A DNA stretch of 49,595 nucleotides from contig JARHVB010000046.1 in NCBI GenBank assembly GCA_029222685.1, positions 1 to 49,595 on the forward strand, in the 5' to 3' direction. Shown here piece after piece: positions 18,297-26,782 of this stretch (position 1 is its first letter; the number at the start of each line of letters is the position of its first letter). A program made the translations under genes and the position numbers. The DNA is from Terripilifer ovatus. Lineage in GTDB: Bacteria > Pseudomonadota > Alphaproteobacteria > Rhizobiales > Beijerinckiaceae. The notes beneath the pieces were generated by a model. That model was not told the origin of the DNA. It saw only the letters and a program-made list of their open reading frames with translations, and searched no databases.

Positions 18297-18402
18297 CCTT
18301 CGCCCGCTGCGCGACGCTGCGCGGGAGAAGGTGGCCCTTGCGCAGCCTGCCTGCGCGGAGCCAAGCGGAGCTTGTCTCCGCTTGGCTCCGCGCAGGCAAG
18401 GG
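18297..18402. repeat. Double hairpin at convergent gene ends
   Basis: The first hairpin pairs CCTTCGCCCGC with GCGGGAGAAGG (with one mismatch). The second is a perfect 23-bp stem (18348-18370 with 18376-18398) around a 5-nt loop, starting TGCCTGCGCGGAG. CCCTTGC and GCAAGGG add an outer arm. The unit fills the gap between convergent binding-protein genes and probably stops transcription from both sides; its tail GGTCGGATGAGGG is shared with the hairpin at 46782. Confidence 0.75.
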
Positions 18403-18419
18403 TCGGATGAGGGTGGTGC

Positions 18420-19541
18420 TTAAACCTTACACGCCTTCGCGCTCGCCTCCACGGCGGCGGCATCGAAATCGTTCATCTTCTTGTAGAGGTCGGGAATGTT
18501 GGCGCCGAGCGTTTCCGGCGCGACTCTTTTGTCGATCTGCTTCGTCTCCACCATGAAGTCGATCAGCTTCCCCCACGCTGCAGTGTCATAGGCCCCCTGC
18601 TGCGTGCCTTTCCCGAACATCTCCTTCGCCTCCTGGTTCGACCTGATCGATCTGAGGACGCTGTGCAGATCACGCTTCATCAGCGTTTCGTCATCGACGC
18701 CCGCGACTTTTGTCGCCGGAAACGCGGCCCAATGCAGCTTGATCGCACAACCGGGGTTGGCCGCAAGAAACGTCATCGCCTTGGCGATGCCGCGCGTCAC
18801 GGCGATGACCATGGCCGGGTCCTTGTCGATCGTCGCCTGCGTGACGCCGATGGAATAATCCGGATAAGCGCGCCAGTCGTCGCCGATGATTTCGCGGACT
18901 TCGAGGCCGGCATTTTCAAACGACGCGATCGCAGAACCCCAGTAGAGCAGCCCCTGCACCCGTCCCGCCTGCATCGCCTGAACCGGACTGGCGCCCATGG
19001 CGGTCGCGACAAGCTCGATGTCCTTGCTCGGATCATAACCGTTCCGGCGCAGCAGGGCGTAGAGCCACGGCAGGCCGCCCGTCGCCAGGTTGAAGACGCC
19101 GATGGTTTTGCCCTTCAGATCCTTGGCCGATTGAATCGGTCCCTTCTTGTCGACCGCCACCGCCCAATCGGTATTGCGCATCGTCATCGCAACCCGCAGC
19201 GGCAGGTTTGCCGTGGCGACCGCGCCGACGATGGCGCTGCCGCTGCCTGCTGCCATGTCGGCGCCGCCGCCGATGACCTGCTGGAATCCCTGCAGCGAAC
19301 CGCCGGCCGGCTGCACGTCGACGTCATAACCCTCGTCCTTCCAATAGCCGAGGATCGTCGGCAAGGTGAACTCCGTATAGGTCACGTCCAGCACGCCGGT
19401 CGCCACCATCAGCCGCGCCTTCTTGAGCGGCTTCGTCTGCGCCTGTGACGGCGAGGCGGCGATCAGCAAGGGCAGGAACAGACTGCAGGCCAACAGCAGG
19501 TGGCGCTTGTTGAAGCGGGCAAAGAAAACACCGTCGAGCAT
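18420..19541 (-). CDS. NMT1/SsuA-type ABC transporter substrate-binding protein
   Basis: The 373-residue protein has a signal peptide ending SPSQAQ (about residue 35) and an NMT1/THI5-like periplasmic binding fold, with TILGYWKDEGYDVDVQPAGGS near the N-terminus and DLKGKTIGVFNLATGG mid-protein. Relatives bind pyrimidines, sulfonates, nitrate or other small organics. It is a paralogue of the protein at 24653-25765, sharing LQ..QQ, LYW.SAIA.FEN.GL and DDWR.YPDYS segments, at roughly half identity by eye. No ABC permease or ATPase gene is adjacent. The GGGGGTTT before the start is not a good ribosome site. Confidence 0.85.
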   Translation of the reverse strand: MLDGVFFARFNKRHLLLACSLFLPLLIAASPSQAQTKPLKKARLMVATGVLDVTYTEFTLPTILGYWKDEGYDVDVQPAGGSLQGFQQVIGGGADMAAGSGSAIVGAVATANLPLRVAMTMRNTDWAVAVDKKGPIQSAKDLKGKTIGVFNLATGGLPWLYALLRRNGYDPSKDIELVATAMGASPVQAMQAGRVQGLLYWGSAIASFENAGLEVREIIGDDWRAYPDYSIGVTQATIDKDPAMVIAVTRGIAKAMTFLAANPGCAIKLHWAAFPATKVAGVDDETLMKRDLHSVLRSIRSNQEAKEMFGKGTQQGAYDTAAWGKLIDFMVETKQIDKRVAPETLGANIPDLYKKMNDFDAAAVEASAKACKV

Positions 19542-19746
19542 CGAAACCCCCGTCGCGAAAACGCCTCATCATCGCGGCCGCGCAACGGAGCATCTTGTTC
19601 GCCGAAACACATTCTCTTGTTGATCGGCACCTGCTCCAATCGAATTGCTTTTATTTGAACGGACCACTTGCGCATCGGGCGGGTTAAGTCTGCAAGCACG
19701 TCCATTAGGCACTCGCAGTACGGAAGAACGCCCGACAGTCGGAATA

Positions 19747-19763
19747 TTTAGAACTGTTCCAAT
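19747..19763. promoter_or_regulatory. Candidate Irr box (iron control element)
   Basis: TTTAGAA-CTG-TTCCAAT matches the alphaproteobacterial ICE consensus TTTAGAA-N3-TTCTAAA at 12 of 14 specified bases. It lies about 100 bases before an FTR1-type permease gene, in the AT-rich divergent spacer 19542-19861, which holds no other feature. Irr represses or activates iron genes in Hyphomicrobiales. Binding here is inferred. Confidence 0.6.
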
Positions 19764-19861
19764 TTATATCTCTGATATTGAAGCGGTTTTTAATTGCACG
19801 CAGGTGACCACCGGAGCATGGTCAAAGACAAGGCTGAATGCCGAAACATTGGACGACAACC

Positions 19862-20644
19862 ATGACCGTTGCACTTCAATCCGCTCTTATCCTGCTGCGC
19901 GAAGGGCTCGAAGCTCTTCTCATCGTGACAGCACTTGCCGCCGCCATGCGGCGCGGCGGCGCGCAGGACAAATTGCGCATTCTCTATATCGGCGCGTTGG
20001 CCGCGATCGCCGCCAGCATTGTCGCCGCCTGGATCTTTCAGCTCTTCTTCAACGGCGCTCATGACGACCGCATCGAAGCGGCGGTGCTGATCGTCGCTGC
20101 GGCGCTGATGCTCTACATGAGCGGCTGGCTGTTCCTGCGCCAGGACCCTGCAGTCTGGAAGGCCGAGATCGCGCGCCTCGGCGGCGATGCGCTCAGCGCC
20201 GGCACGGCGCTGTCGCTCGCCTCCATCTCGTTCCTCGCGGTGTTTCGCGAAGGCGCCGAAACAGTTCTATTTCTCCATGCGCTCGCTTCCACGCATGGCG
20301 GCTGGTCGGTGCAACTGTTGCTCGGCCTCCTCGGCGCCGCCATCTGCCTGGTGCTCATCTATGCGGCGATGCAATGGCTGGCGATGAAGATTCCGGTGCG
20401 GCCGCTGTTCATCCTCACCTCCGCCTTTCTCTTTGTCATGGGCCTGCGCTTTATCGCTGCCGCCATTCAGGAATTGCAGGAGCAGACGATCGTTCCCTAC
20501 GATCCCTCACCGGCACCCGACTGGCTGGTGTCACTCGCCGGCAATGCAAGCTGGGAAGCTCTGCTCGCCCAGGCGATCGTCGCCGTGCTCGCGCTTGCCA
20601 GCCTGTTCCTGGTGCGCACAAAACAGCAACCGGCTGCGGGCTGA
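19862..20644 (+). CDS. FTR1-family high-affinity iron permease
   Basis: The 260-residue integral membrane protein has about seven hydrophobic spans and two REGxE iron-path motifs: REGLE (13-17) and REGAE (129-133), the signature of FTR1/EfeU permeases. These move ferric or ferrous iron across the cytoplasmic membrane, in bacteria usually with EfeO and EfeB partners. Neither partner lies nearby, so it stands alone. ATG at 19862 is chosen because the first REGLE then sits in span 1 as in relatives; an ATG at 19838 is also possible. An Irr-like box upstream supports an iron role. Confidence 0.88.
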   Translation: MTVALQSALILLREGLEALLIVTALAAAMRRGGAQDKLRILYIGALAAIAASIVAAWIFQLFFNGAHDDRIEAAVLIVAAALMLYMSGWLFLRQDPAVWKAEIARLGGDALSAGTALSLASISFLAVFREGAETVLFLHALASTHGGWSVQLLLGLLGAAICLVLIYAAMQWLAMKIPVRPLFILTSAFLFVMGLRFIAAAIQELQEQTIVPYDPSPAPDWLVSLAGNASWEALLAQAIVAVLALASLFLVRTKQQPAAG

Positions 20645-20754
20645 CGCCCTAGCCTCCTCGCGTGCAGGCGCGTTCGCCCACGCGCCTGCCCAATATGGAC
20701 GCGCACTGATCTTCCCGTGTAGTCTTCCGTTCTGGAAACGCACGAGACCCCAAC

Positions 20755-21717
20755 TTGAAAATCGCACTCTACAATCCCGTCTACGACACGACGCCGTTTC
20801 GCGACGCATTGCGTGAATTCCCGGAAATTCAGTTCACCGTCGCGGAAGACGAGAAGGATATTCCGGCAGCGATCGAGGGCGCGGAGATTCTCATCACCGG
20901 CAACCGCTTCTATCTGCCGAAAGCCGCGAAACTCATCCGCGAACACGGAAAGTCCTTGCGCTGGCTCTCCTTCGTCACCTCCGGCGTCGACAAGGCCGTC
21001 GCCAGCGGCCTGCCGAAAGGCGTCGTCGTCACCAATGTCGCCGGCATGCGCGCCTTTGCGGTGGCCGAGCAGGCGCTGGCGCTGATGCTGGGCCTGGTGC
21101 GCCAGATCCGCGCCACCGAACAGGCGCGCCGGCGCGAAGACTGGGCGCGCGATGACATCTCGCCCAACATGACCAATCTTGCCCGCAAGCATCTCGTCAT
21201 CGTCGGCACCGGCGCCATCGGTCAGGACATCGCGCGCAAGGCCAAGGCCTTCGACATGCGTGTCACCGGCATCAGCCGCCGCACCGATCCGCTGCCGCAT
21301 TTCGACGAGGTGCGCGCCCGCGCCGCGCTCATCGCAATGGCGCGCGAAGCCGACATGTTGCTCGTCGCCGCGCTCGCGGGCCCGGAGACGGATGGCATGA
21401 TCACACGCGAGGTCATCGCCGCGATGAAGCCCACAGCCTTCGTCATCAACATCGCGCGCGGCTCGCTGATCGACGAGCCGGCCCTGATCGAAGCCCTGCA
21501 GAGCAAGCGCATTGCCGGCGCTGGCCTTGATGTTCAGGCGGTCGAACCGCTGCCGCAAGGCAGCCCGCTGTGGAACATGGACAATGTCCTGCTGACCCCC
21601 CATGTGGCCGGCGCCGGCGACCCCGGCACCATCACGCCCGCGGCCATATTCATCGAAAACCTGCGCCTGTGGCGCGCCGGCAAGCGGCTGAACAAAGTCG
21701 TGATCGAGCAGACCTGA
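20755..21717 (+). CDS. D-isomer-specific 2-hydroxyacid dehydrogenase
   Basis: The 320-residue enzyme has the NAD-binding motif GTGAIG (151-156), the catalytic-site Arg in INIARGSLID (about 229-238) and the proton-relay His in LTPHVAGAGD (about 283). These reduce 2-ketoacids or oxidise D-2-hydroxyacids. The start appears to be TTG at 20755; the peptide MKIALYNPVYD is a sensible N-terminus but no strong ribosome site is visible. It lies 27 bases before a GMC oxidoreductase gene in the same direction, so the two are probably co-transcribed and may act on successive oxidation states of one compound. The substrate is unknown. Confidence 0.88.
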   Translation: MKIALYNPVYDTTPFRDALREFPEIQFTVAEDEKDIPAAIEGAEILITGNRFYLPKAAKLIREHGKSLRWLSFVTSGVDKAVASGLPKGVVVTNVAGMRAFAVAEQALALMLGLVRQIRATEQARRREDWARDDISPNMTNLARKHLVIVGTGAIGQDIARKAKAFDMRVTGISRRTDPLPHFDEVRARAALIAMAREADMLLVAALAGPETDGMITREVIAAMKPTAFVINIARGSLIDEPALIEALQSKRIAGAGLDVQAVEPLPQGSPLWNMDNVLLTPHVAGAGDPGTITPAAIFIENLRLWRAGKRLNKVVIEQT

Positions 21718-21744
21718 CGAAGTCACCCGAAGGACAAGGCGACG

Positions 21745-23361
21745 ATGAAGAGGGGATACGATTACATCGTGCTGGGCGGCGGCTCGGCCGGCTGTGTCCT
21801 GGCCAACCGGCTCTCGGCAGACCCGGCCTGCAATGTCCTGCTGGTCGAGGCCGGCCCGCGCGATTGGAACCCGCTGATCCGCGTGCCGCTGATGGCGGGG
21901 CAGTTCTATCGCCACAAGCTGCACAACTGGTGTTATCTCACCGAGCCGGAGCCGCATCTCGACAACCGCCGCATCGAATGGCCGCGCGGTCGCGTGCTCG
22001 GCGGCTCCTCCGCCATCAACGGCATGGTCTATACCCGCGGCAACAGATACGATTACGACCAGTGGGCGCAACTCGGCCTGCGCGACTGGTCGTACGAAAA
22101 GCTGCTGCCCTTCTTCCGCAAGTTCGAGGATTTCCGCGGCGGCGAGAACGCCTATCATGGCACAGGCGGCGAACTGCCGGTGACGCGCCCCAACACGCCG
22201 CATCCCTTCTACGATACGTTCGAACAGGCCGGCCTGCAGAGCGGGCTGAAATTCAATCCCGACTTCAACGGCGAGGAACAGGAGGGCGTCGGCCGCTATC
22301 ACAGCTCGATCGGCGATGGCGAACGCTGGAGCACGGCGCGCGCCTTTCTCGATCCGGTCCGCGGCCGCCGCAATCTCGACATCGTCACCGGCGCATCGGT
22401 TCTGAAGGTGAATATTGAAAACGGCCGCGCCGTCAGCGTCGATCTCATCGCCAACGGCCTGCGCACCAATGTTTCCGCCGGCCGCGAAGTCATCGTCTCG
22501 TGCGGCGCGATCTCATCGCCGACCGTACTGATGCATTCGGGCATCGGCCCGCAAAGCGATCTGCGCGCGCTCGGCATCGACGTGAAGGTCGACGCCAAAG
22601 GCGTCGGACAGAATCTTCAGGACCATGCCAACGTCCGCATGCAATATTCCAGCAAGAGCAAGGACGCCTTGTTTGCGTTGCGGCGCTTCGACCGCGCCGC
22701 GCTGGCGCTGGCCCGCGCCGTGCTGCTGCGGAGCGGGCCGGCCACAAAGTTTCCGCTCGAGGCCGGCGCCTTCCTGCGCTCGCGCCCGGAGCTTGCGGCG
22801 CCTGACCTGCAGATGCATTTCACGCCCGGCATTTCCACCGCCAACCTGCGCTATCCGTTCCGCCGTCTGCCGCCAGGAGCCTATGAAGGCTACGGTTTCT
22901 CGGGCAATGTCTGCCATCTGCGGCCGGAGAGCCGCGGCCATATCAGGCTGAAGAGCGCCGATCCGCGCGAGCGACCCGCCATCCACGTCAATTATCTTGC
23001 GACGGAGGGTGACCGCCTGTCGATGCGCGAAGGCTTCAAGCGCCTGCGTGGCATGTTCCATCAGAAGGCCTTCGATGACATCCGCGGCGAGGAAGTCTGG
23101 CCCGGCCCGAAAGTGAAGAGCGACGATGACATCGACGCCTTCATCCGCGCCAATGCCGCCTCGATCTATCATCCGGTCGGCACCTGCCGCATGGGCATCG
23201 ACGATGATGCGGTCGTCGACGAGCAATTGCGCGTGCGCGGCGTCGATGGACTGCGTGTGATCGACGCCTCGATCATGCCCAACCTGGTCAGCGCCAACAC
23301 CAATGCGCCGACCATCATGATCGCCGAAAAAGGCGCCGACTATATCCTGCGGGCGCACTAG
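21745..23361 (+). CDS. GMC-family FAD-dependent oxidoreductase (choline/alcohol dehydrogenase-like)
   Basis: The 538-residue flavoenzyme begins YDYIVLGGGSAGCVLANRL (FAD dinucleotide fold, about 5-23), has the GMC signature RGRVLGGSSAINGMVYTRG (about 80-98) and the active-site His476 in HPVGTCRMG, with an Asn in NTNAPT near 518. Members oxidise primary alcohols such as choline, polyethylene glycol or other hydroxyl compounds to aldehydes. It has no signal peptide. It is a sister of the gene at 27956-29572, also 538 residues and about 70% identical over the N-terminal third by eye. Its stop overlaps the convergent deaminase gene by 4 bases. Confidence 0.9.
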   Translation: MKRGYDYIVLGGGSAGCVLANRLSADPACNVLLVEAGPRDWNPLIRVPLMAGQFYRHKLHNWCYLTEPEPHLDNRRIEWPRGRVLGGSSAINGMVYTRGNRYDYDQWAQLGLRDWSYEKLLPFFRKFEDFRGGENAYHGTGGELPVTRPNTPHPFYDTFEQAGLQSGLKFNPDFNGEEQEGVGRYHSSIGDGERWSTARAFLDPVRGRRNLDIVTGASVLKVNIENGRAVSVDLIANGLRTNVSAGREVIVSCGAISSPTVLMHSGIGPQSDLRALGIDVKVDAKGVGQNLQDHANVRMQYSSKSKDALFALRRFDRAALALARAVLLRSGPATKFPLEAGAFLRSRPELAAPDLQMHFTPGISTANLRYPFRRLPPGAYEGYGFSGNVCHLRPESRGHIRLKSADPRERPAIHVNYLATEGDRLSMREGFKRLRGMFHQKAFDDIRGEEVWPGPKVKSDDDIDAFIRANAASIYHPVGTCRMGIDDDAVVDEQLRVRGVDGLRVIDASIMPNLVSANTNAPTIMIAEKGADYILRAH

Positions 23362-24380
23362 ACCTTTGGCCGGTGCGCCTCGATCTCGTCGAGATAAATC
23401 CGCCGCTGCTCTTCCGAGATGAACGCGCTGGTGAAGCCGTTGCGGGCCATCTGCCACAGATCCTTGTCTGCCAGCCCGAGCGACGCCTGGATCGCGGCAA
23501 AATTCGCATTGATATAGCCGCCGAAATAGGACGGATCGTCGGAATTCACCGTGATGCAGAGGCCCGCCTCGTGCAGGCGGCGGATGTTGTGCGAGGCCAT
23601 GTCCGGAAACACGTTGAGCATGCAGTTCGACATCGGGCAGACGGTGAGCGGAATGCCGCGCTCGGCGAGTTCACGCACCAGGTCCGGATCGGTTTCGCAG
23701 CGCACGCCATGGTCGATACGCTCGCATTTGAGTGTATGGAGCGCGTCGCGCACATAGTCGGCACCGCCTTCCTCGCCCGCATGCGCCATCGTATGCCAGC
23801 CGCAGTCGCAGCGCCCCACATCATAGGCGCGAGTGAATTTCGATGGCGGATTGCCGAGTTCGGGCCCACCCATGCCCAGACCGACGATGCGGTCGCGCCA
23901 GGGCTTGACCGCCGCGATCATGTCGAGCGCGTCGCTCTCGTCGAACTGCCGCTGGATGACGACGATCAACCCGCTGCTCATGCCGAAGCGGACGCCGGCA
24001 TCGGCCAGCGCCGCGAGAACATTGTCCATCACTTCGGCGATCGGGATGCCGCGCCGCACATGCGCCTGCGGGCTGAGGAAGACCTCCGCATGCCGCACGT
24101 TCTCGCGCGCCGCGCGGGCGAGATAGGCCGCCGTCATGTCGTAGAAGTCGCGGCCCGTCTGCAGCACCGTGAGGCCGAGATAGAAGAGATCGAGAAACGA
24201 CTGCAGACTGTCGAAGCTGTAGGCACGCCGCACCGCCTCCGCATCGGCATAGGGCAGTTTGAGGCCATTGCGCCCGGCGAGCCTGATCAGCGTCTCCGGC
24301 TCGAGCGAGCCTTCTAGATGCATGTGCAGTTCGGCCTTGGGCAGGTCGGCGATGAAGGGCGAAATCTCGATGTCGGTCAT
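23358..24380 (-). CDS. Adenosine/adenine deaminase family protein
   Basis: The 340-residue amidohydrolase has LPKAELHMHLEGS with zinc ligands His19 and His21, HAGEEGG with His200 and catalytic Glu203, HGVRC with His224, and NSDDPSYFGGY with Asp281/Asp282. All catalytic residues are present. The SDDPxYFGGY form resembles adenine deaminases of the AAH1 type more than adenosine deaminases, so it may convert adenine to hypoxanthine, or a related aminopurine. AGGGA precedes the ATG at 24380. It is divergent from the NMT1-type binding protein gene, sharing an upstream region that holds a LacI-type operator; that binding protein could take up a nitrogenous base. Confidence 0.85.
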   Translation of the reverse strand: MTDIEISPFIADLPKAELHMHLEGSLEPETLIRLAGRNGLKLPYADAEAVRRAYSFDSLQSFLDLFYLGLTVLQTGRDFYDMTAAYLARAARENVRHAEVFLSPQAHVRRGIPIAEVMDNVLAALADAGVRFGMSSGLIVVIQRQFDESDALDMIAAVKPWRDRIVGLGMGGPELGNPPSKFTRAYDVGRCDCGWHTMAHAGEEGGADYVRDALHTLKCERIDHGVRCETDPDLVRELAERGIPLTVCPMSNCMLNVFPDMASHNIRRLHEAGLCITVNSDDPSYFGGYINANFAAIQASLGLADKDLWQMARNGFTSAFISEEQRRIYLDEIEAHRPKV

Positions 24381-24578
24381 GAAACATCCCTGGTTGCGCA
24401 AAGGCTGACACATTCGTCAGCGCCTGAGCCCAATTCTTGGGCATTGGGAATCGCGCGATGGTGCGTGCGTTCGATGGACCTCGCCTGCCGGCGAGGGCCG
24501 GATTTACAATTTTTTTCAATACATTCAGGCACTCCCGCCCATCCGGGACGGCGCCGGGCAGCCTTGGCATGCGGTTTG

Positions 24579-24594
24579 CTGAAAACGTTTTCAG
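24579..24594. promoter_or_regulatory. LacI-family operator candidate
   Basis: CTGAAAACGTTTTCAG is a perfect 16-bp palindrome with the central CG step typical of LacI/GalR operators. It lies 59 bases upstream of the binding protein gene at 24653 and about 200 bases upstream of the divergent deaminase gene. A LacI-family gene is encoded 2.2 kb away at 26783, the obvious candidate to bind here. Confidence 0.7.
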
Positions 24595-24652
24595 ACATTT
24601 ACGATGTCTCCGCCTCCGGTTACGATCTCCCCATTGCAATAAGAGGACCAGC

Positions 24653-25765
24653 ATGCTGCTTCCCCGTGCAATCCGCAAACAGGCCTGCGTGAAAACTGCG
24701 GTCCTTCTGACAACGCTACTGACGCTCACCGCGACGCCGGTTCTGGCGCAGGGCAAGCCGCTGAAAAAGGTCAACATCGCGATCGCGACCGCTATCCTCA
24801 ACGTCGGCTATCCCATGCTCACCCTGGCGAAGACCCTGGGTTACTGGAAGGAGGAGGGCTACGACGTCGAACTGATGCCGGTCGGCGGCTCGCTGCAGGC
24901 GATCCAGCAGATGGTCGCCAACAATGCCGATTTCGTTCAGGTGAATGCCAGCGTCGTCGTGCAGGCCAATTCGAAGAACGACCTGCCGGTACGCATCGTC
25001 ATGAACAACGGTGTGCTCGACTGGTCGGTCGCGGTCGATGCGGACGGGCCGATCAAATCGGTCAAGGATCTGAAGGGCAAGACCATCGGCGTCTTCACCC
25101 TGGCCACCGGCGGCACCGCTTATCTGAACAGTTTCCTGCGCGCCAACGGTCTCGATCCGGCGAAGGATGTCGAACTGGTCGCCGTCGGCCTTGGCGCGCC
25201 GCCGGTCGAGGCGATGAGATCGAAAAAAGTCCAGGGCCTTCTCTATTGGGCCTCCGCGATCGCGACGTTCGAGAACAACGGCCTCAAACTCAACAAGCTG
25301 GTCGGCGACGACTGGCGCAGCTATCCCGATTATTCGCTGGCGACCATGCAGGGCACCCTGGACAAGGACCCGGCCTTCGCCATCGGCATCGCCCGCGGCA
25401 TGGCCAAAGCCACCGTCTATGCGCTTGCCAATCCCGAATGCGCCGTCAAACTGCACTGGCAGAATTATCCCGCGACCAAGCCCTCCGGCGCCGACGAAGC
25501 GACCCTGGTCAAATGGGACCTCAACGCCCAGCAGGCGCAGCTCGATTCGCTCGCCGAGGCGTTCAAGCTGAACGGGGGCAAGCTATGGGGCAAGGCCGAC
25601 CCGGCCGCTTATGAGCATCTGGTCAAATTCATGCTCGACGCCAAACAGATCGACAAGCCGGTGCCCGCCGCCTCGATGATCGTCAAGACGCCGGACTTCT
25701 TCGAGAAGGTCAACGCCTTCGACATCAAGGCAGTCGAGGCCGACGCCAAAGCCTGCAAGGCCTGA
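24653..25765 (+). CDS. NMT1/SsuA-type ABC transporter substrate-binding protein
   Basis: The 370-residue protein has a signal peptide ending TPVLAQG (about residue 32) and the NMT1-like binding fold with LAKTLGYWKEEGYDVELMPVGGS, DLKGKTIGVFTLATGG and LLYWASAIATFENNGL. It is a paralogue of 18420-19541. AGAGGA stands before the ATG at 24653; a longer in-frame start at 24437 would run through the operator and has no signal. The gene starts a plus-strand series (binding protein, 2OG oxygenase, LacI, GMC oxidoreductase) with gaps of 18-42 bases. No permease or ATPase is encoded nearby. Confidence 0.87.
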   Translation: MLLPRAIRKQACVKTAVLLTTLLTLTATPVLAQGKPLKKVNIAIATAILNVGYPMLTLAKTLGYWKEEGYDVELMPVGGSLQAIQQMVANNADFVQVNASVVVQANSKNDLPVRIVMNNGVLDWSVAVDADGPIKSVKDLKGKTIGVFTLATGGTAYLNSFLRANGLDPAKDVELVAVGLGAPPVEAMRSKKVQGLLYWASAIATFENNGLKLNKLVGDDWRSYPDYSLATMQGTLDKDPAFAIGIARGMAKATVYALANPECAVKLHWQNYPATKPSGADEATLVKWDLNAQQAQLDSLAEAFKLNGGKLWGKADPAAYEHLVKFMLDAKQIDKPVPAASMIVKTPDFFEKVNAFDIKAVEADAKACKA

Positions 25766-25783
25766 GGCTAGAGGAGGACAACC

Positions 25784-26761
25784 ATGCATGCCACTGTTCG
25801 CGCCGCGGCCGCCGACGAAATGCCGATCCTCGACCTGAGCGCGCTGACCGCCGGCGGCGACATCGCGCCGCTGGCAGCGCAATTGCGCCATGCCTGCCTC
25901 ACCACCGGCTTCTTCTATGTCGCCAATCACGGCATTCCGCAGGATGTGATCGACGGCGTGTTCAGCGCGTCCAGACGCTATTTCGACCTGCCCGTCGAAC
26001 AGCGCCTGCCGCACCGCCTGGACGATAAATATATGCGCGGCTTCATGCCTCAGGGCATCAACCAGCATCCAGGCTTCGCGGCGGACCTGAAGGAAAGCTA
26101 CGAGATCGGCGTCGATCTGCCCGTAACAGATCCGGACGTCGCGGCCGGCCTGCCGCTGCATGGCCCCAACCGCTGGCCGGCCGATTGTCCATGGCTGCGC
26201 CCCGCCGCGGAAGCCTATTTCCAACAGGCGGAAGCGCTCGGCCGGCGGCTGCTGAAGGTCTGCGCCGTCAGCCTCGCCATGCCGGAAGATTATTTCCTGC
26301 AGTTCTGCACCAAGCCGATGGTGCAGATGCGCCTGTTCCACTATCCGCAGCAGACGCCGGCAAGCGACGAGAGGGCCTTCGGCGCCGCCCCCCACACCGA
26401 TTACGGCATGATCACCCTGTTGCTGCAGGACCCGATCGGCGGCCTCGAACTGCGCATGCGCAACGGCGAATGGGTCAGCGCGCCCTATGTGCCCGGCACC
26501 CTGGTGATCAATCTCGGCGATCTCTTCCAGCGCTGGACCAATGACGTCTATGTCTCCAATCCGCATCGCGTCATCAACCGCACCGGCAGGGAACGCTATT
26601 CGATCCCGATGTTCTTCAACCTCGATTACGACAGCCTGGTGAGCTGCCTGCCGTCCTGCCAGTCGCCCGACAATCCGCCCAAATATGCGCCGATCAAATC
26701 GGGGGACTATCTGGTCAGCCGCTTCCGCGACGTGCAGAAATACAAGGTCGCGGCCGCCTGA
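25784..26761 (+). CDS. Isopenicillin N synthase-like 2-oxoglutarate/Fe(II) dioxygenase
   Basis: The 325-residue enzyme has the DIOX_N region (IPILDLSALT-like start, FFYVANHGIP) and the 2OG-Fe(II) core with iron ligands His204 and Asp206 in APHTDYGM, distal His261 in NPHRVIN and the 2-oxoglutarate anchor Arg271 in RYSIP. It would hydroxylate or oxidatively open a small substrate, releasing succinate and CO2. Despite the family name, no beta-lactam genes are present. It follows the binding protein gene by 18 bases, so the transported ligand or its product is the likely substrate. GAGGAG precedes the start. Confidence 0.88.
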   Translation: MHATVRAAAADEMPILDLSALTAGGDIAPLAAQLRHACLTTGFFYVANHGIPQDVIDGVFSASRRYFDLPVEQRLPHRLDDKYMRGFMPQGINQHPGFAADLKESYEIGVDLPVTDPDVAAGLPLHGPNRWPADCPWLRPAAEAYFQQAEALGRRLLKVCAVSLAMPEDYFLQFCTKPMVQMRLFHYPQQTPASDERAFGAAPHTDYGMITLLLQDPIGGLELRMRNGEWVSAPYVPGTLVINLGDLFQRWTNDVYVSNPHRVINRTGRERYSIPMFFNLDYDSLVSCLPSCQSPDNPPKYAPIKSGDYLVSRFRDVQKYKVAAA

Positions 26762-26782
26762 TCCAAGGCCCGACAGGCGCCG

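Noticed and set aside
20497..22302. 601-codon open frame on the minus strand
   Set aside because: It is opposite the hydroxyacid dehydrogenase and GMC genes, with shadow-type composition and no motif.
25784..26761. Beta-lactam biosynthesis (isopenicillin N synthase)
   Set aside because: Family resemblance covers only the 2OG-Fe(II) fold. No non-ribosomal peptide synthetase or acyltransferase gene is nearby.
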